A DNA stretch of 64,000 nt, from assembly GCA_020736575.1 (NCBI GenBank), contig JAGPYM010000012.1, forward strand, positions 248,001-312,000, read 5' to 3'. The stretch is from Thelonectria olida (Eukaryota > Ascomycota > Sordariomycetes > Hypocreales > Nectriaceae). The notes under the pieces were generated by a model that was given only the letters and a program-made list of their open reading frames with translations, was not told the DNA's origin and searched no databases. Shown piece by piece: positions 23,303 through 35,352 of this stretch (positions are counted from its first letter, which is position 1; the number at the start of each line of letters is the position of its first letter). A program made the translations under genes and the position numbers.

Positions 23303-25903
23303 TCGCATTAAATGTTGATTCTCGCCTTCAAATCTTCAGGGCAATCAACCCACTGCTGCGCCCTCGGGCCCCTGAGTGATCACGACGGGGCTTCTTCTCC
23401 CATCGTTTCACAAGTTCTCTTTTGGTCTCTCGGTTCGTGGTTTGGTGTCTAGATGGTGCTGGTTCGCACCGGGGTAACGGGTGGAATACCAATTCAATAT
23501 TGGCGGATTTTTTGCCCAGGAGGGCCATGGCTATCGGTCGGCTCAGTATGGGGATCGGCTGGATCTCACTTTAGCATTTCTTCTCATCGAAATGTACATC
23601 ACGTCCACGGCTAGATTCCAAGACACACGTTCTCGTCCTCGTTCTGGTGTCTTTGCAGTTATGCTGACTGCTATGAATAATACGCAGAGAGCTTCATAAC
23701 GGCTTAACCATGTTGCACAGGTCTCCAGGGCACATCCACTTCAGCGATCGCCGAGACCCAAGTTCGTTCTATTAATCATGAAAAGCTTCAGAGACCGGCA
23801 CTTGCACCCAAAAAAAGACGCATGAGTAATGGAAAATTCATGATTACCCCTGCATTCCCACGTTTTGATATCCCCGTCACCTCAGCGCGGGCCGACTCTC
23901 ATGATGCATGGTAATTGGCCGCTCGCTGACTCGAAGCGGAGGCGGCGCGCGATTACGGATAGGGCTGAGAGGACGGACTTGGTTTTCGGAATATGGGGTA
24001 ATTGAGGCCTTTTTTTCTGGGGAAGAATATGGGGATGCAATCTTGAGAAGGATCGTGGAGTGTGTTGAATGAGATTCTGAGTGATGTGTGGGTGATTTGA
24101 GAAGGGAAATCTGGGGGATGGGTGGCAATGGAGTCGTATCGGCTGTGGCTCGGGTATGCTTGGGTCTGAGCAGGCCATACAGATCTCGGACGAAGTGAAG
24201 GAGCGGCTAAGCACGAGTCAATGGGTTCGTCGTTTTCCATTGTTTTCAATGCGATTTGGACCTGGCATCTCGAGATGGGCAAGGGTGCCAAGCAAGGTGC
24301 TCGTTGAAGGTGAGATGATGATGGCGGCGAATGGGCCCACGAGGCACGACGCCGAGGGCCACGCGAGGATGCCGAGCCACGGCCGCGGTCCAGGTGAGAA
24401 GAGCAGACGAACACACCGGTATTTGAGTTCCAAGGCGGCTTGTTGTTTGGCATATCTACCGCGGACGGACGGACGGATGCGATCAAGGTGAGCGGACGAC
24501 TTCAATATTGCAGGGCGTAGATGCTGCATCTCATGTTGGATGGTGTTGAGGTTGGGCATTGACAAGGCATGGCGGAAATAATGGCGAGACTTGCAAGTTC
24601 CTAGAGGACTCTTCGAACGGCGCCCAACAAGCAACTACTGCAAAGACTCGATAGTCTCTTCTTCACCTTCCAAACAATTCCTTCGGGTTACCCAGCTTGG
24701 CCTGATGCATTCTTTCTTCCAACTTTGCCATCCGTCCAACAAGAAATAACCATCTCTTGCTTCCTTTCCAATCGGCGATCTTCTCCACGTTCTTACTCAA
24801 ACCCAGCGTCGGTGAGGGGCGACCCAGGGATTCCCATTAGTCAAATATGCGGGCTTAGGCCAAGCTGCCAAGCCCGGCCAAGGTGGAGGAAGGAAAAATA
24901 AAACAGACTGGGGAGTGTTGATCTGGCGTTGTTGGGAGTGGTTGTGTGTATGCTCACGCCATTTGTCTTGGTGACGCTGCTAGGTCTCTTTGGATGGCTA
25001 CTATTGCAGTCTTTCACCACGTTCCGAGTCATTCGTGACCTATTCGCCTCAAATAAAGGAGAAGAAAAAAATCCACCATCACAAGGGCATGCACAATAGA
25101 AGCCCTCTTACGTGTCTATTATGTATCCTGGAGCCTGAATTTACTAATCGATTCCTCTCACACGTCGCCAAGAAAGCTTGGCTCTGGGGCCCTCGACCAG
25201 CCAAGAACCCGCCATCGTCGCTTGGATTGGCCCGTCGCCTTTTTATTTTTCTGTAAGGGAGAGGTGCTACGAGTTCCGCTGGCTTGAAAAAAAAGAGCAA
25301 ATACTCACACCCTCGGCTATTGGGCGGTGCATGGATGCATTGGGAAATGTGACTCTGACGTTAGACACCCCCCGTCCACCCCGTGTTTTCATGAGCCAAG
25401 CACATTTGAGTCTTTCTGATGGCCCCCCTTGAGTCTCTCCCCGCTCGTGCGTTCCGCCTGAGAGGACCTTGGCAATGATGGAGGAGGAGAAAAAAAAGCG
25501 ATTTTGTTGGCTATATAAAGGGCCACCTGTTCGTCTAGTATTTCTGCTTTCTTCCCGGTAGACCTGTTTCCTCGTCGTTCACGTCTCTCTCTGCACTCCC
25601 ACTCGGAAACATAGGAACAACAAGAAAAGCAGCGAGAAAAAGCCCTAGACAGCTAGCAGGACGAAACAGACAAGCAGGGCACCCCTACGTGATGGCTTTC
25701 GGCTTCTCGAACCGTCGAGAGACCCGTCCCGCTTCGAGGCTAAAGAACTGCCGCCTGCTGAACTGCGTATGAACGGACAAAGACAAAGGAAAACAACAAA
25801 GACAGAAAAGAGAAAGACAAACCGAAGAAGAAGAGCTTCCACGTGATGACTGTGTTTACCTGGGAGTACCGGATTCTTGATGGGTTTTCGCGGATAACAA
25901 AAG
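23303..25903. promoter_or_regulatory. Long intergenic region; promoter of the bHLH gene
   Basis: About 2.6 kb with no recognised gene. A TATATAAAG box lies at 25512-25520, about 385 bp before the bHLH start, followed by C/T-rich and A-rich leader. The minus frames at 23877-24634 overlap one another in all frames and lack domains. A long upstream region is common for developmental regulators in filamentous fungi. Confidence 0.4.
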
Positions 25904-26903
25904 ATGCATAACATGATGGGTTCGACATACCTGGAGGCCACCGACGACGGTGCCTCGATGGGCTGTGGGAGAGTCGGAGTCCATGGTTCCTGGATGGGAG
26001 GCCTCGGGACGACGCCGATGTCGTTTGCCGGCCTGGACGCGAGTCCGTACGCTGATGATTCTCCGGTAAGTCTTCACTCATCGATGAGCCACCGAAACAC
26101 CAACCCAGCTAACTTGCTTGACTCTTCCAGACAACCCTCCAATCCCCGGAGACTCCTTCTCTGGACCAAACGCTCTTCCCCTCTCCGATGGGCGACTTTT
26201 CCTACCTTGACCCCCCTCCCTTTGGGGACTATCCTCCCAGCACCTATCCGATCGGGGACGTCTCGGCGGGACAGTTCCCGCTCCACATGGGACACAGGGA
26301 CTCGGTCGCCCTCTCGGATCACCGATATAGCATCACCAGCGCCCCGAGTCCCAGCCTGTACACCCCCGGCGCCGCCATGTGGCCTACACATGCCTCGCCG
26401 ACGTCGTTCCTGCCCACACCCCCGGGGCAGCCGACGACGACGACGACCTATCCTCGGACTCGGCGCCCTCCGAGCCGCGCCGACGCAGCAAACGTCGCTC
26501 TGCAGCGACGACGGCTTCGTCGTCCTCGTCGTCCGTTTCTAAGAAGCGCACGGCGGCTCAGCTCCGCACGGCGTCGCGGGCGCCGCGCAAGAAGCCCAAC
26601 ATCCTCCCGCAGCGGCCGACGGAGACGGTCGAGGACGTCAAGGCGCGGGCGGCGCACAACCAGGTGGAGCAACAGTACCGCAAGCGGCTGAACGCGCACT
26701 TTGAGCGGCTGCTGGCGGTGCTGCCGGCGCCGACGTCGGTGGTGACGGGCGGGCGGCGCGACGGGATCGGCGAGAAGAGGGTGAGCAAGGCCGAGGTGCT
26801 GGACTTGGCGACGGAGAGGATCCGGACACTGGAGAGGCAGATGGCGAGGTTGGAGAGGGAGGGGAGGGAGTTGAGGGGGCGGTTGGCGGGGTGTGTTGTG
26901 TGA
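25904..26903 (+). CDS. bHLH transcription factor, frame broken at about 26424
   Basis: Exon 1 is 25904-26065 and intron 26066-26130 has a consensus GTAAGT donor, GCTAAC branch point and CAG. Exon 2 runs to the stop at 26903. The first part is Pro/Ser/Gly-rich, typical of a disordered activator region. The last part is a helix-loop-helix: basic region around AAHNQVEQQYRKRLN, helix 1 HFERLLAVLP, a loop, then SKAEVLDLATERIRTLERQ and a short leucine-rich coil. The two parts lie in different frames and no good GT-AG intron joins them. One extra base in CCCCCGGGG (26419-26427) would join them, so the break is either an assembly error or a real frameshift. If intact, it would bind E-box DNA as a dimer in the nucleus. 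Confidence 0.65.
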
Positions 26904-27968
26904 GGGAGGGGAGATGGTTAGATGAGGCGTTGTATCGTTTATATGTCTTGCTCGAGTAGATGGATATATCGAAGAGCAAGTATGGAGGCGTATCTCAAGG
27001 GTCGATGGTGTCGGAGGACGAGGGAATAAGGACAAAGAGGGGAAAAAGGTAGATAGGTTAGCAATATCCTCAGGGTAGGGTTGGATCAAATGGTATACGG
27101 CTTGAATAATCTGAGGCAAGAGGTATTTAATTCCGCAAACATGTCACCTCTTGAACTAGTCCCGACGTGCTTCATGGTTCATGCTGGTTGATGCAGAGAA
27201 GCGACAGTCCATCATGAAGCCGCACCAATCGCCGAAGGCTCGACGTCATCATGGTTGTGAAACTGTGCCCCTCAAACCCCTCCAGCTTGTCAATTCACAT
27301 GCTCCTTTGAGAATTCGAGTGGAGGCAGATTGCGAAAGCGTGTAGATTGATTCGAGCGGCTACATGTCGCCGGTGCACTAATTGACGGGGGATCTGTCAG
27401 CGCGGCTCTGGACCTGAGCAGCTCCCCGAGCTTCTTGAAGCCGTCCCTCGAAGAGATCAACGTCCAGCCCGTGTCTGACTCGCTTCCCCATTATTATGGT
27501 CCGTCTTGGCCCTGAATAATCCCGCCAACTCCAAGCTTCGCTTCGACCTTCTAGCGGAGTGGGTTTTCTCACCGAGACGCCGTCATTGGCGTGCTTATAA
27601 GTCGGGCAAAAGGGCTCATCCGCGGCCACCGAGCTTTTATCCGATTCGAATTTCTTCCATGGACCGTACGAGTCTAGATTGAAGTCGTCTTAGCTGAACA
27701 GGCGTGTGCTGTGTTGGTGGGGGATAGAGGGGATGCGCACCAATGTGAGGCTTCATAGACCGAGCGCGCCGAATGATGAAGTTGGTGGGGGAGGGGAGGA
27801 CGAAGCGGGGGAATTGAGATTTCGTTGCGAGGGTATATATACGAGGGCCGGGGATGGGCATGTCCCTCGTTTCTTTTTTCTCTTCCTCTTGTTCTACTAT
27901 TGAAGAGAATTGTGTTACTGCGTTGAAACTGCATTAAGACTCCCATACTCTCCAGACAGCCGCCCATC
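26904..27968. other. Intergenic, bHLH 3' UTR and aldo/keto reductase promoter
   Basis: About 1.07 kb. A TATATATACGAG sequence near 27834-27845, about 125 bp before the aldo/keto reductase start, is a reasonable TATA element. No gene was recognised. Confidence 0.4.
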
Positions 27969-28996
27969 ATGACTACTCCCAACCAGACCGAGTAAGGCAC
28001 CTCCCACCCCCCAAAAGCCGAATCGCAAAGCTATAAAATACTCATAATCCAATAGTCGTACCTTCACCCTCAACACGGGAGACAAGATCCCCGCCATCGG
28101 CCTCGGAACATGGCAATCTCCTCCTGAGCAAGTCACCAAGGCTGTCGAAGCCGCCCTCAAGTCCGGCTACCGTCACGTCGACACGGCCTTTGCCTACGGC
28201 AACGAAAAGGACGTTGGCGCGGGCATCAAGGCCTCGGGCGTGCCCCGCGACCAGATCTGGCTGACCACCAAGCTCGACAACCCGTGGCACAAGCGCGTGG
28301 CCGAGGCCATCGACCGCAGTCTCGAGAACCTCGGCACCGACTATGTCGACTTGTATCTGATGCACTGGCCCAGCTCGACGGACCCGGATGACCTGACCAA
28401 GCATTACGATGACTGGAACTTTGTCAAGACGTGGCATGAGATGCAGAAGCTTGTCGGCACGGGCAAGGTGCGCAACATTGGCGTGTCCAACTTTGGCATC
28501 ACTCACCTCGAGGAGCTGCTGAGCCACCCCGACACCAAGGTATGTTCCCTTGCGCGATTCATTGTCTCTCAAACAGTTTGTTAATCTATATCTTGCCTAG
28601 ATCGTTCCCGCCGTCAACCAGATTGAGCTGCACCCCTGCCGCCCATCTCCCAAGCTCGTCGCCTACAACACTTCCAAGGGCATCCACAGCACGGGCTACT
28701 CGTGTCTAGGCTCGACCGACTCGCCGCTGTACAAGAACGAGACGCTGCTCAAGATTGCCGAGGACAAGGGCAAGTCGCCGCAGCAGGTGCTGCTTCAGTG
28801 GGGTTTGAACAAGGGCTGGAGCGTCATTCCCAAGAGTGTCACGCCGTCAAGAATCGAGGGCAACCGACAGCTGGACGGGTGGGGGTTGACCGAGGACGAG
28901 GTGGCGGGGATTGACGCTATTCAGGACCGGTTCAAGGTGTGCGATGGGCTTTTCTTGCCAAAGGGTGTGACGGTCTTCTTTGGAGATGATGAGTAA
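27969..28996 (+). CDS. Aldo/keto reductase (GCY1-type)
   Basis: Three exons: 27969-27991, 28056-28539 and 28601-28996 (300 aa). The fold's catalytic residues are visible: Asp and Tyr in VDTAFAYGNE, Lys in IWLTTKLDNP, and His in YLMHWPSS. NQIELHPCRP and the cofactor-binding IPKSVTPSRIEGN are typical of NADPH-dependent aldo/keto reductases. They reduce aldehydes or ketones in the cytosol; the nearest general class is glycerol or arabinose dehydrogenase-like, but the substrate is unknown. All junctions keep phase. The gene converges on an old-yellow-enzyme gene about 0.9 kb away. Confidence 0.93.
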
Positions 28997-29894
28997 ATAG
29001 GGCTTGGAGCGAAGGAATAACGTACATATGATCATTTACGACATGGATAGACCGAATGAACTCGTACAAAGAATAAAAGAAAGCATCAAGAAGAAAATAT
29101 CCCCGAGTCGCGTGATGGATTGAGCGACCTAGGACACCTACTTGGGCATTGCGTATTAGGCAAACCAACTTTGCACATCAAGCACCCTAAATATAGGTCG
29201 AATAACGAACAAGGTAAAGAGAAAAACAGGCCGACAAACACTGAAGATCTTGATACGTAGTGTGCTTGATAGATCGGCCAACCACCTAGGTAGAGTAAGT
29301 GTGGTCTTGAGTAAGTATGGTCCCGATTCCAGCCCGTGTTACCCCTCTTGCCTCAGAATGCCACCAACTCTCGGTCGCAAGTCATCTATCTCGATTGAAC
29401 TGCTTTAGCGATATTCAGCATACTACTCACGTTTCCCGTGCCTGATGCTTGCCTCCTGGGCCGCCTGGTCAAACGTACTCTACTCCAGCCCGCACCGTCA
29501 GCGTTCCATCATTGAGATGCTCGAAACTCTCTCCGCGTGAGAAAAGAGACAAGATCGGGGTATAACCGATATCAATTAGATATAACTCCAATCATATAGA
29601 AATCTCTAACAAAACCACAACACCATGTAACGCCTTGCCCCCCAGATCTGCATGTGCAAGGGTAACCCTGGGCAGCCAGAGTGGAAAGAAGGATTGCCCC
29701 TGCGTCGTCTGCAAAAGAAACGTCACAAATTGACGGGAGGCCCCGTTGCAAAAAACAATTTAGTCGTCCGATGGATACATATGAGCTCGTTTGCCGTCTG
29801 CATCCTCGACAATGTTCATGACCAACGCTCAACATGGACGTACGTGCCATGCAACAATTGCGCCACCCGCCGCCTCCCGAGACTGCCGCATAAA
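28997..29894. other. Convergent intergenic region, nothing recognised
   Basis: Nearly 900 bp between the stop codons of two convergent oxidoreductase genes. A minus-strand frame at 29572-29910 is Cys-rich but has no signal peptide or domain and overlaps the neighbouring gene end. No gene is called. Confidence 0.35.
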
Positions 29895-31193
29895 CTAAAA
29901 GAAAACACACGTCCGGCCCTTGTAGGCGGGATAGTCCGTGTAGCCAATCGTCGGGTCGTCAAACGGCCCGTAGAACCGGCTCCGGTCGTAGGGTGTGAGG
30001 GGGAAGCTGTTGCGCAACCGCGAGACAAGGTCTGGGTTGCTGATGAAGTGCCGGCCGTACAGGAGGCCGTCGTATTTGCCCGCCTCCAACACGCCCCAGG
30101 AATTTTTGTCGTCGAACCCGCCGGCGGAAAAGAAAGGTGTCTCGCCAAAGATGGCCCGGAACATGGATAGGTCCACGTCGGGGAGGTGCCATGAGTCGAG
30201 GAACGCTTGCTTCTCGGCCTCGGAGAAGATTTGCTCGTAGCGAGGCTCGACGAAGCTGACATAGGAGAGTGTCGGGTGCCGGCTCTTCAGCTCGCGGCAG
30301 AGATGGCCCCATGTTTCGACGCGCTGTTCGCCGCGGGCTTGGTTAAAGAGGCCAAACGGCGTGAGACGGATCGCCAGGTTCTCGTCGCCAATGGTGTTGG
30401 CTAGCTCGTGCATCAGCTCCAGGATAAAGGTGCAGCGCTTCTCTGGCGATCCGCCATAGTCGTCACTCCGATGGTTAGCGTTGGAGCTCAAGAACTGCTC
30501 GGGCAGATAGCCGTTGCCGGCGTGGACCTCGACGCCATCGAAGCCCACGTCCATGGCCGTCTTGGCGGCGCTGCAATAATCCCCGATGGTCTCCTTGATG
30601 TGGTCGACGGTCATCTCCACAGGGCGGTGATCAGCGATCCTGACAGGCTCGGAGCTGTGAGGCGGCGGGTACGCGAAGGTCTCTTCAGGGTCGTCCCAGG
30701 GAACTGCAGAGGGGGCTGCGATGGGGCTGCCGGTGAGCTGCGGGATGTTGGCGCGGCCCGAGTGCCACAGTTGAGCATAAATGAAGCCGCCTTTTGCGTG
30801 GACGGCGTCGACTACCTTCTTCCAACCGTCTGCTTGCTCTTTGAGAAAGATGCCTGGCACACCGGGCATGCCGTTTCCCTGGGAGAGTTAGCACTCGTAG
30901 TCGTTGCAGATGCAGATGCAGACGCGGCATGCAAGTACCTCCAAGGAAGGCGGTAGGCCTTCAGAAATGATCAGCCCGCCATCTGTAGCTCTCTGGCTGT
31001 AGTACTTGACAATCAAATCATTGGGAAGCCAGATCCGGTTTGGCTTCTCAGAGGTGGACGTGTAGTAAGGCGTTCCACGGTTCCGGGTCAGTGGCGCGTG
31101 GATTACTCGGTGCTTGAGGGTGATCTTGCCGTTGCCAATCGTCAATGGCTGGAACAGCTGGGAGTCGGGTCCAACATTTGCATTGTCGATCAT
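29895..31193 (-). CDS. Old yellow enzyme family NADH:flavin oxidoreductase
   Basis: Two exons, 31193-30939 and 30878-29895 (412 aa); intron 30879-30938 ends TGCTAACTCTCCCAG. The TIM-barrel FMN-enzyme signatures are clear: HRVIHAPLTRNRGTP, QLWHSGRANIP, DGVEVHAGNGYLPEQFL with the His/Asn substrate pair, NHRSDDYGGSPEKRCTF, and phosphate-binding residues near GVLEAGKYDGLLYGRHFISNPDL. The family reduces activated C=C bonds with NAD(P)H and often acts in oxidative stress, ergot-alkaloid or polyketide chemistry. An upstream in-frame ATG (31283) adds a leader not expected for the family, so 31193 was chosen. Confidence 0.93.
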
Positions 31194-32174
31194 TGTATAA
31201 GCATGTATGGGGCAATTAAGATAGATTGCATGCGTAGGTCTTTGTCTTTCTTGTCGACCTACATGACACGGCACGTTAGCCACAACTCAACCCGTAACAT
31301 TTCTTTTTGCTTTGCCCGTCCTCGGTGTGTCGGGCTCAGATCATTGCGATTGCCGAGGGATTAATGTAGTTACTTACAAGGGCCACCGAGGTAGTAGAAA
31401 ATGTATTCCGGAAGTTGTGCCTGTCAAAGGATTTATCACAGATTACTTGGGGCTGAAGGTAGCGAGAGATGAAATGAGCTCGTGACAACGGGCAGGCCTG
31501 GGGCGAACAGACGGGGTTTTAAGAACCAGTCATGATGTTCAATCACGAAATGATCCGTCAACTTAATGCTAAGTTATCTATCTGCCCATGACGGGATCGG
31601 CCATCCCATCAGCTTAGCAGGGTTGCAACGGCCCTTTGACGACAGGACCGGGGAGGTTTCTCGATCGTCGTTTCAACTCTCCCCTAAAGATTCCGACCAC
31701 TCCGGGCAGAGAATTGCATGTGGTGTGCAGGCCTGACTGGATTTCCCATCATGTGAAGGTCGCTCCTCCACGGTGTCCGCCGAATTAGTTTCTTTTGCGT
31801 GGAGCGACGTTGCTTTGAACATTATTCTCGTATGATGATAGTCAGGGGGTTCCCCTGTTTGACTGCAACGTCTGTGGATACCAACACTGTGGGAAAAGAA
31901 AACCAAAACCAACATTGGAGTTTTTGTCGTGGCGAAGGATGTGTCCGTACGGATACTGGAGGCTCAGAGTTTTTGTGACGGAAACAATGATTGCTTTTTG
32001 CGAATGTCGTAGTGGTTTATCAAAGAGCTGGAGCCCCCAGGAAAAGAATCATGAAGTTGCCGGTTGTCTTTAAGCTTGCCGTGAGGCCTCTACGCTCTTT
32101 CAAAGAACTCTCGCAAGTGACCATTCGTTCTTGAACAGCTCTCCGAGTCCTGCAGGACATTCGTTTGACATACA
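31194..32174. other. Divergent promoter region
   Basis: About 980 bp between the OYE start on the minus strand and the rhodopsin-domain gene on the plus strand, so both promoters lie here. No recognised gene; short frames only. Confidence 0.4.
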
Positions 32175-33552
32175 ATGAGTTATCCTGGCGCTGCCCCGCC
32201 GCCGGCTGGCGTTGTGCCGGATCTGGACCACCCAGCGGATGTCCTCAAAACGTGCCTGTATGTCACGCAGGCACTGACCATTTCGTTCGTTACGGCATTT
32301 GTGGCCATGAGGATCTTTGCCAAGTTTAGAATATTTGGAGGAGGTCTGACATGGGATGACTGTGAGTTCATGCGAGCTGAAGTGTAGTTGACCGGAGACT
32401 TACCTGTTGTAGATGCAACTTATACTTCTTTTGTATGCCGTTGATGGTGTATTATGGCGTATTCGGAAGCTTATTCAACTATAGGTACTTATGATGGGAT
32501 ACTGCATTACCGCTTGTTTCGGTAGGTAGACTCTTGCTTCTCTATGTTCTATGATCCCCTAGCTAACCCCGACACTAGCTGCCGCCTATGGGGGTGGGAT
32601 TAACCAGTGGGATGTCTCAAAAACCGATATCCAGAAGTTCTTTCAGGTAAGTCATAGACTACCTGCCTAAAGGATCTGCCCTAACAGTTGCTACGAATAG
32701 TCTGGATATGCTGCGACAATCTTCTATGCACCCATGGCTTTGACAGTCAAACTTTCCCTTGTCCTCATCATAATCAGAGTCTTTGGAGCGGTACACAAGA
32801 AGACCATGATTGGACTGTACATCTTTATTGGCATGATCACCACGTATTACGTCTCCGGCCTGTTCATCAAAATCTTCATTTGTTGGCCCATCCCGGCCTA
32901 CTGGAGGGGAGAGTCGGAGAAATGCATGAACCAAAGCGCCATCATTACTGCGGATGCCATCATCAGCGTCATTAGCGACTTGGTCATCTTGCTGCTACCC
33001 ACGCCCCTGACTTGGTCGCTTCAGCTACCGCTTCGGAAGAGATTGCGCGTCATTGGCATGCTATGTGCGGGAGGCGTGGCGACGGGGTTTAGTATTTATC
33101 GACTGGCTCTCATTGTGAGGGATGGCCACTCGGTAAACCAGACAATTGTCTTCACCAAAGTGATCCTGTCTGGGTAAGTCAATCCACTTGGTGAGATGTT
33201 GAAAAAGCGTAGCTAACGATATCGAAGCAACGCGGAAGCAGGGATTGGGCTGATATGCGCATGTCTTCCATCCATCAACGCCTTTTTTGTTCGACGGCAG
33301 AAGGGCTCGACTTATTACGCCCAAAGCCGCTCGTCTCACAAGAATGCCAGCCACGGCGGGATCGTGCTGACACGGTCCTACCACGTCGACTCTTCAAGAA
33401 CCACCAAGAATGGGCACGAACACGACTTCGAAATGGGTAGTGACCAAGCGGAACTGGTGGGTGATGTGCAAGACGACCTGCGAAGCAACAACGATAGCCG
33501 AGGGTCTTTGTCTACACGCGGGGACGACGGAGTATTTAAAGCTAGTGGTTAA
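32175..33552 (+). CDS. Fungal rhodopsin-domain integral membrane protein
   Basis: Six exons: 32175-32361, 32413-32432, 32485-32521, 32579-32646, 32701-33173 and 33228-33552 (369 aa). All junctions keep phase; two exons are only 20 and 37 nt. The joined product has about seven hydrophobic segments, starting near VTQALTISFVTAFVAMRIF, with the family landmarks LTWDDY, LMMGYCITACFAAAYGGG, KLSLVLIIIRVFG and SDLVILLLPTPLTWSLQLP. The tail is polar and cytosolic-looking. This is the rhodopsin-domain (PTH11-like in a loose sense) family, common in plant- and insect-associated ascomycetes and often proposed to sense signals. There is no CFEM domain. Function unknown. Confidence 0.88.
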
Positions 33553-34748
33553 CGATTAAACAACAGAGAGCGAGGTGGGAGTTTTGAACCTGCACTTGTC
33601 TTATCGCCCTGGAGATACCATCTATCGAAATGCCAAATTATTTACATGGATACATTAAGCCCAAGGCCAGACTCACTTGAAGGGTCCTGGGATGTCCGCT
33701 AGACCCTTGATGTTCTTGATTTTCTGCATCTCCGCGTGTGTCTATCAGTTGACTTGAACATGAACATAAAATATTCTTAAACTCATCACCGAGCCCTTGC
33801 AATGTTCATGGGACGATTATTGCACCCAGTAAGTATCTGATCCACAGCGATATAACCATCTTATTCTCAAGTGTGCCTCTTGATCTTACCGTGAATGGCG
33901 AGCCCTTTAAGACAGAGCCCGCCATGCCTGACTGGTCACATAAAGGCCACCTAGTATGTAATAACATTTGTTAAAGGCCGCTGGACTTTGATAACTTTAT
34001 TAAACAGGTGGGTTTAGCCATGGATCTCTTCCTTCGCCGAACAATGGGACTGGGTTTCACTTTCAAAACTTGTGAAGCTGGAATTACCACATCGTTGAAC
34101 GCTGATATGTTTATTCGCAGGGTTTGGGGCTCGTTGTCGATTCATCCCTACAACGTAGTAGAGTCGCCCAAGAAAGAAGGTCAATGTCCTCCACTCGGGT
34201 AATTCGATGTCGATATTTGATCAGGCAACTGTGACAGGGCTGATCATGTCAGCAGTCAAAGAAATGAAGGATCAGGATCCAGTTCCAATCCCGATCCTTC
34301 GCTTCCGAATCCTGACTCTTCCTGCTGTCGTATGCAGGCTTATCATATTCTCTGGGCCGATCGATTTCAGTTCAATGCCTAGCACATCGGGCGACGTTAG
34401 TTACGCAGTAAGGGTTCATATTTGGGAACTAACCTCGCGTGAGTGAAATTGAACCAACCATTCTAACGGTTCCTCTCGCAAATGAACAAATCATGAGAAT
34501 AAGTGACAAGTGTGCGTTCTAAGGATTTGATCCCTTATGAACCCTCCCATGATCTTCCCTGAAGCCCAAATGTCAGCAAGAATATGCCAGACTTCTTTCG
34601 AGACATATAAGTATCCTAAGGTAATTCCCCCATCCCAATAACAATGCCATCACGCTCATCTACAATTCCTCGCTCAATTCGACTTGTTTCCCAAAGCTTT
34701 GAACAATGAGAGTGATATCCTTTGGCCCTTGGTCTACCGGCGGCCAGC
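33553..34748. other. Intergenic, nothing recognised
   Basis: About 1.2 kb upstream of the Hce2 gene. Small frames at 34008-34202 and 34207-34446 have no recognisable features. A GGATCAGGATCC-like short repeat lies near 34269. Confidence 0.35.
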
Positions 34749-35352
34749 ATGGTCGCGCGAGAAATCACCAATCCCGAAGGTCAAACCAGAACCCTTCTGA
34801 TCCGCGACTTCAGCATCGAGGAGCGCGACGTGGAATTTATGAGCGCTCCCACCCTCGTCCCTTCCAACGGAGATCAATGTGGCGATAGCACATTCGAGCT
34901 CACTGGCGATGAGAACGCCAAATCACCCAACATCGACGACTGCAACGACCTTGCTTCCGGTCTTCGCGGCATGGACCAACACTGGGAGCTAAACAACTGG
35001 TATGCTATCGCGACGGATCCAGACTGGCTCGACTTGGTGTCTGTCGGAACTTGCCATTTCTACATCAACAGAAAGAACTTCATCGACTCCACGACTGATG
35101 GCAAGAACCTTATCGGCACGGCTGACATCGCAGATCTTGTCCAGGATACGGTGTCTAGGTTCCAGAAATGGGGCACTGTGACATATCCTGGAGGGAGTTT
35201 GCAGGTCGGAACTGTTATTCCTGCTACTGGCAATATGTAAGTTTGACCAAAAAGATTGATTGAGCGTAGACTGGCGACTAATGTAAGATAACAGGGGATG
35301 CTTCCCAGGCAACTGGGACACGCCTTGGAGAATCCAGGAGAACCAGCCATAG
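34749..35352 (+). CDS. Hce2 (Ecp2-homologue) effector candidate, signal peptide missing or out of frame
   Basis: Two exons, 34749-35236 and 35295-35352 (181 aa). The Hce2 pattern is visible: CGDSTFEL, SPNIDDCNDLA, a central Trp-rich region, VGTCHFYINR, and a Cys in the short second exon. Family members are secreted cysteine-containing proteins related to the Cladosporium fulvum effector Ecp2; some affect host cells. The first in-frame ATG (34749) gives no signal peptide. An ATG at 34706 opens with hydrophobic residues in a different frame, separated from the Hce2 frame by a TGA. An indel near the 5' end, or a start exon I cannot see, would explain this. The call rests on pattern recognition. 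Confidence 0.6.

Noticed and set aside
26379..26492. Intron to join the two bHLH frames (GT at 26379, AG at 26492)
   Set aside because: It would keep frame but would remove an obviously coding acidic/basic stretch (DDDDDLSSDSAPSEPRRRSK); an indel at C5G4 is the simpler explanation.
26448..27119. 223-aa Pro/Arg-rich frame on the minus strand
   Set aside because: Antisense of the GC-rich bHLH coding sequence; no domain or splice signals.
29572..29910. Cys-rich 112-aa frame on the minus strand
   Set aside because: No ATG-linked signal peptide, and it overlaps the end of the OYE gene in another frame.
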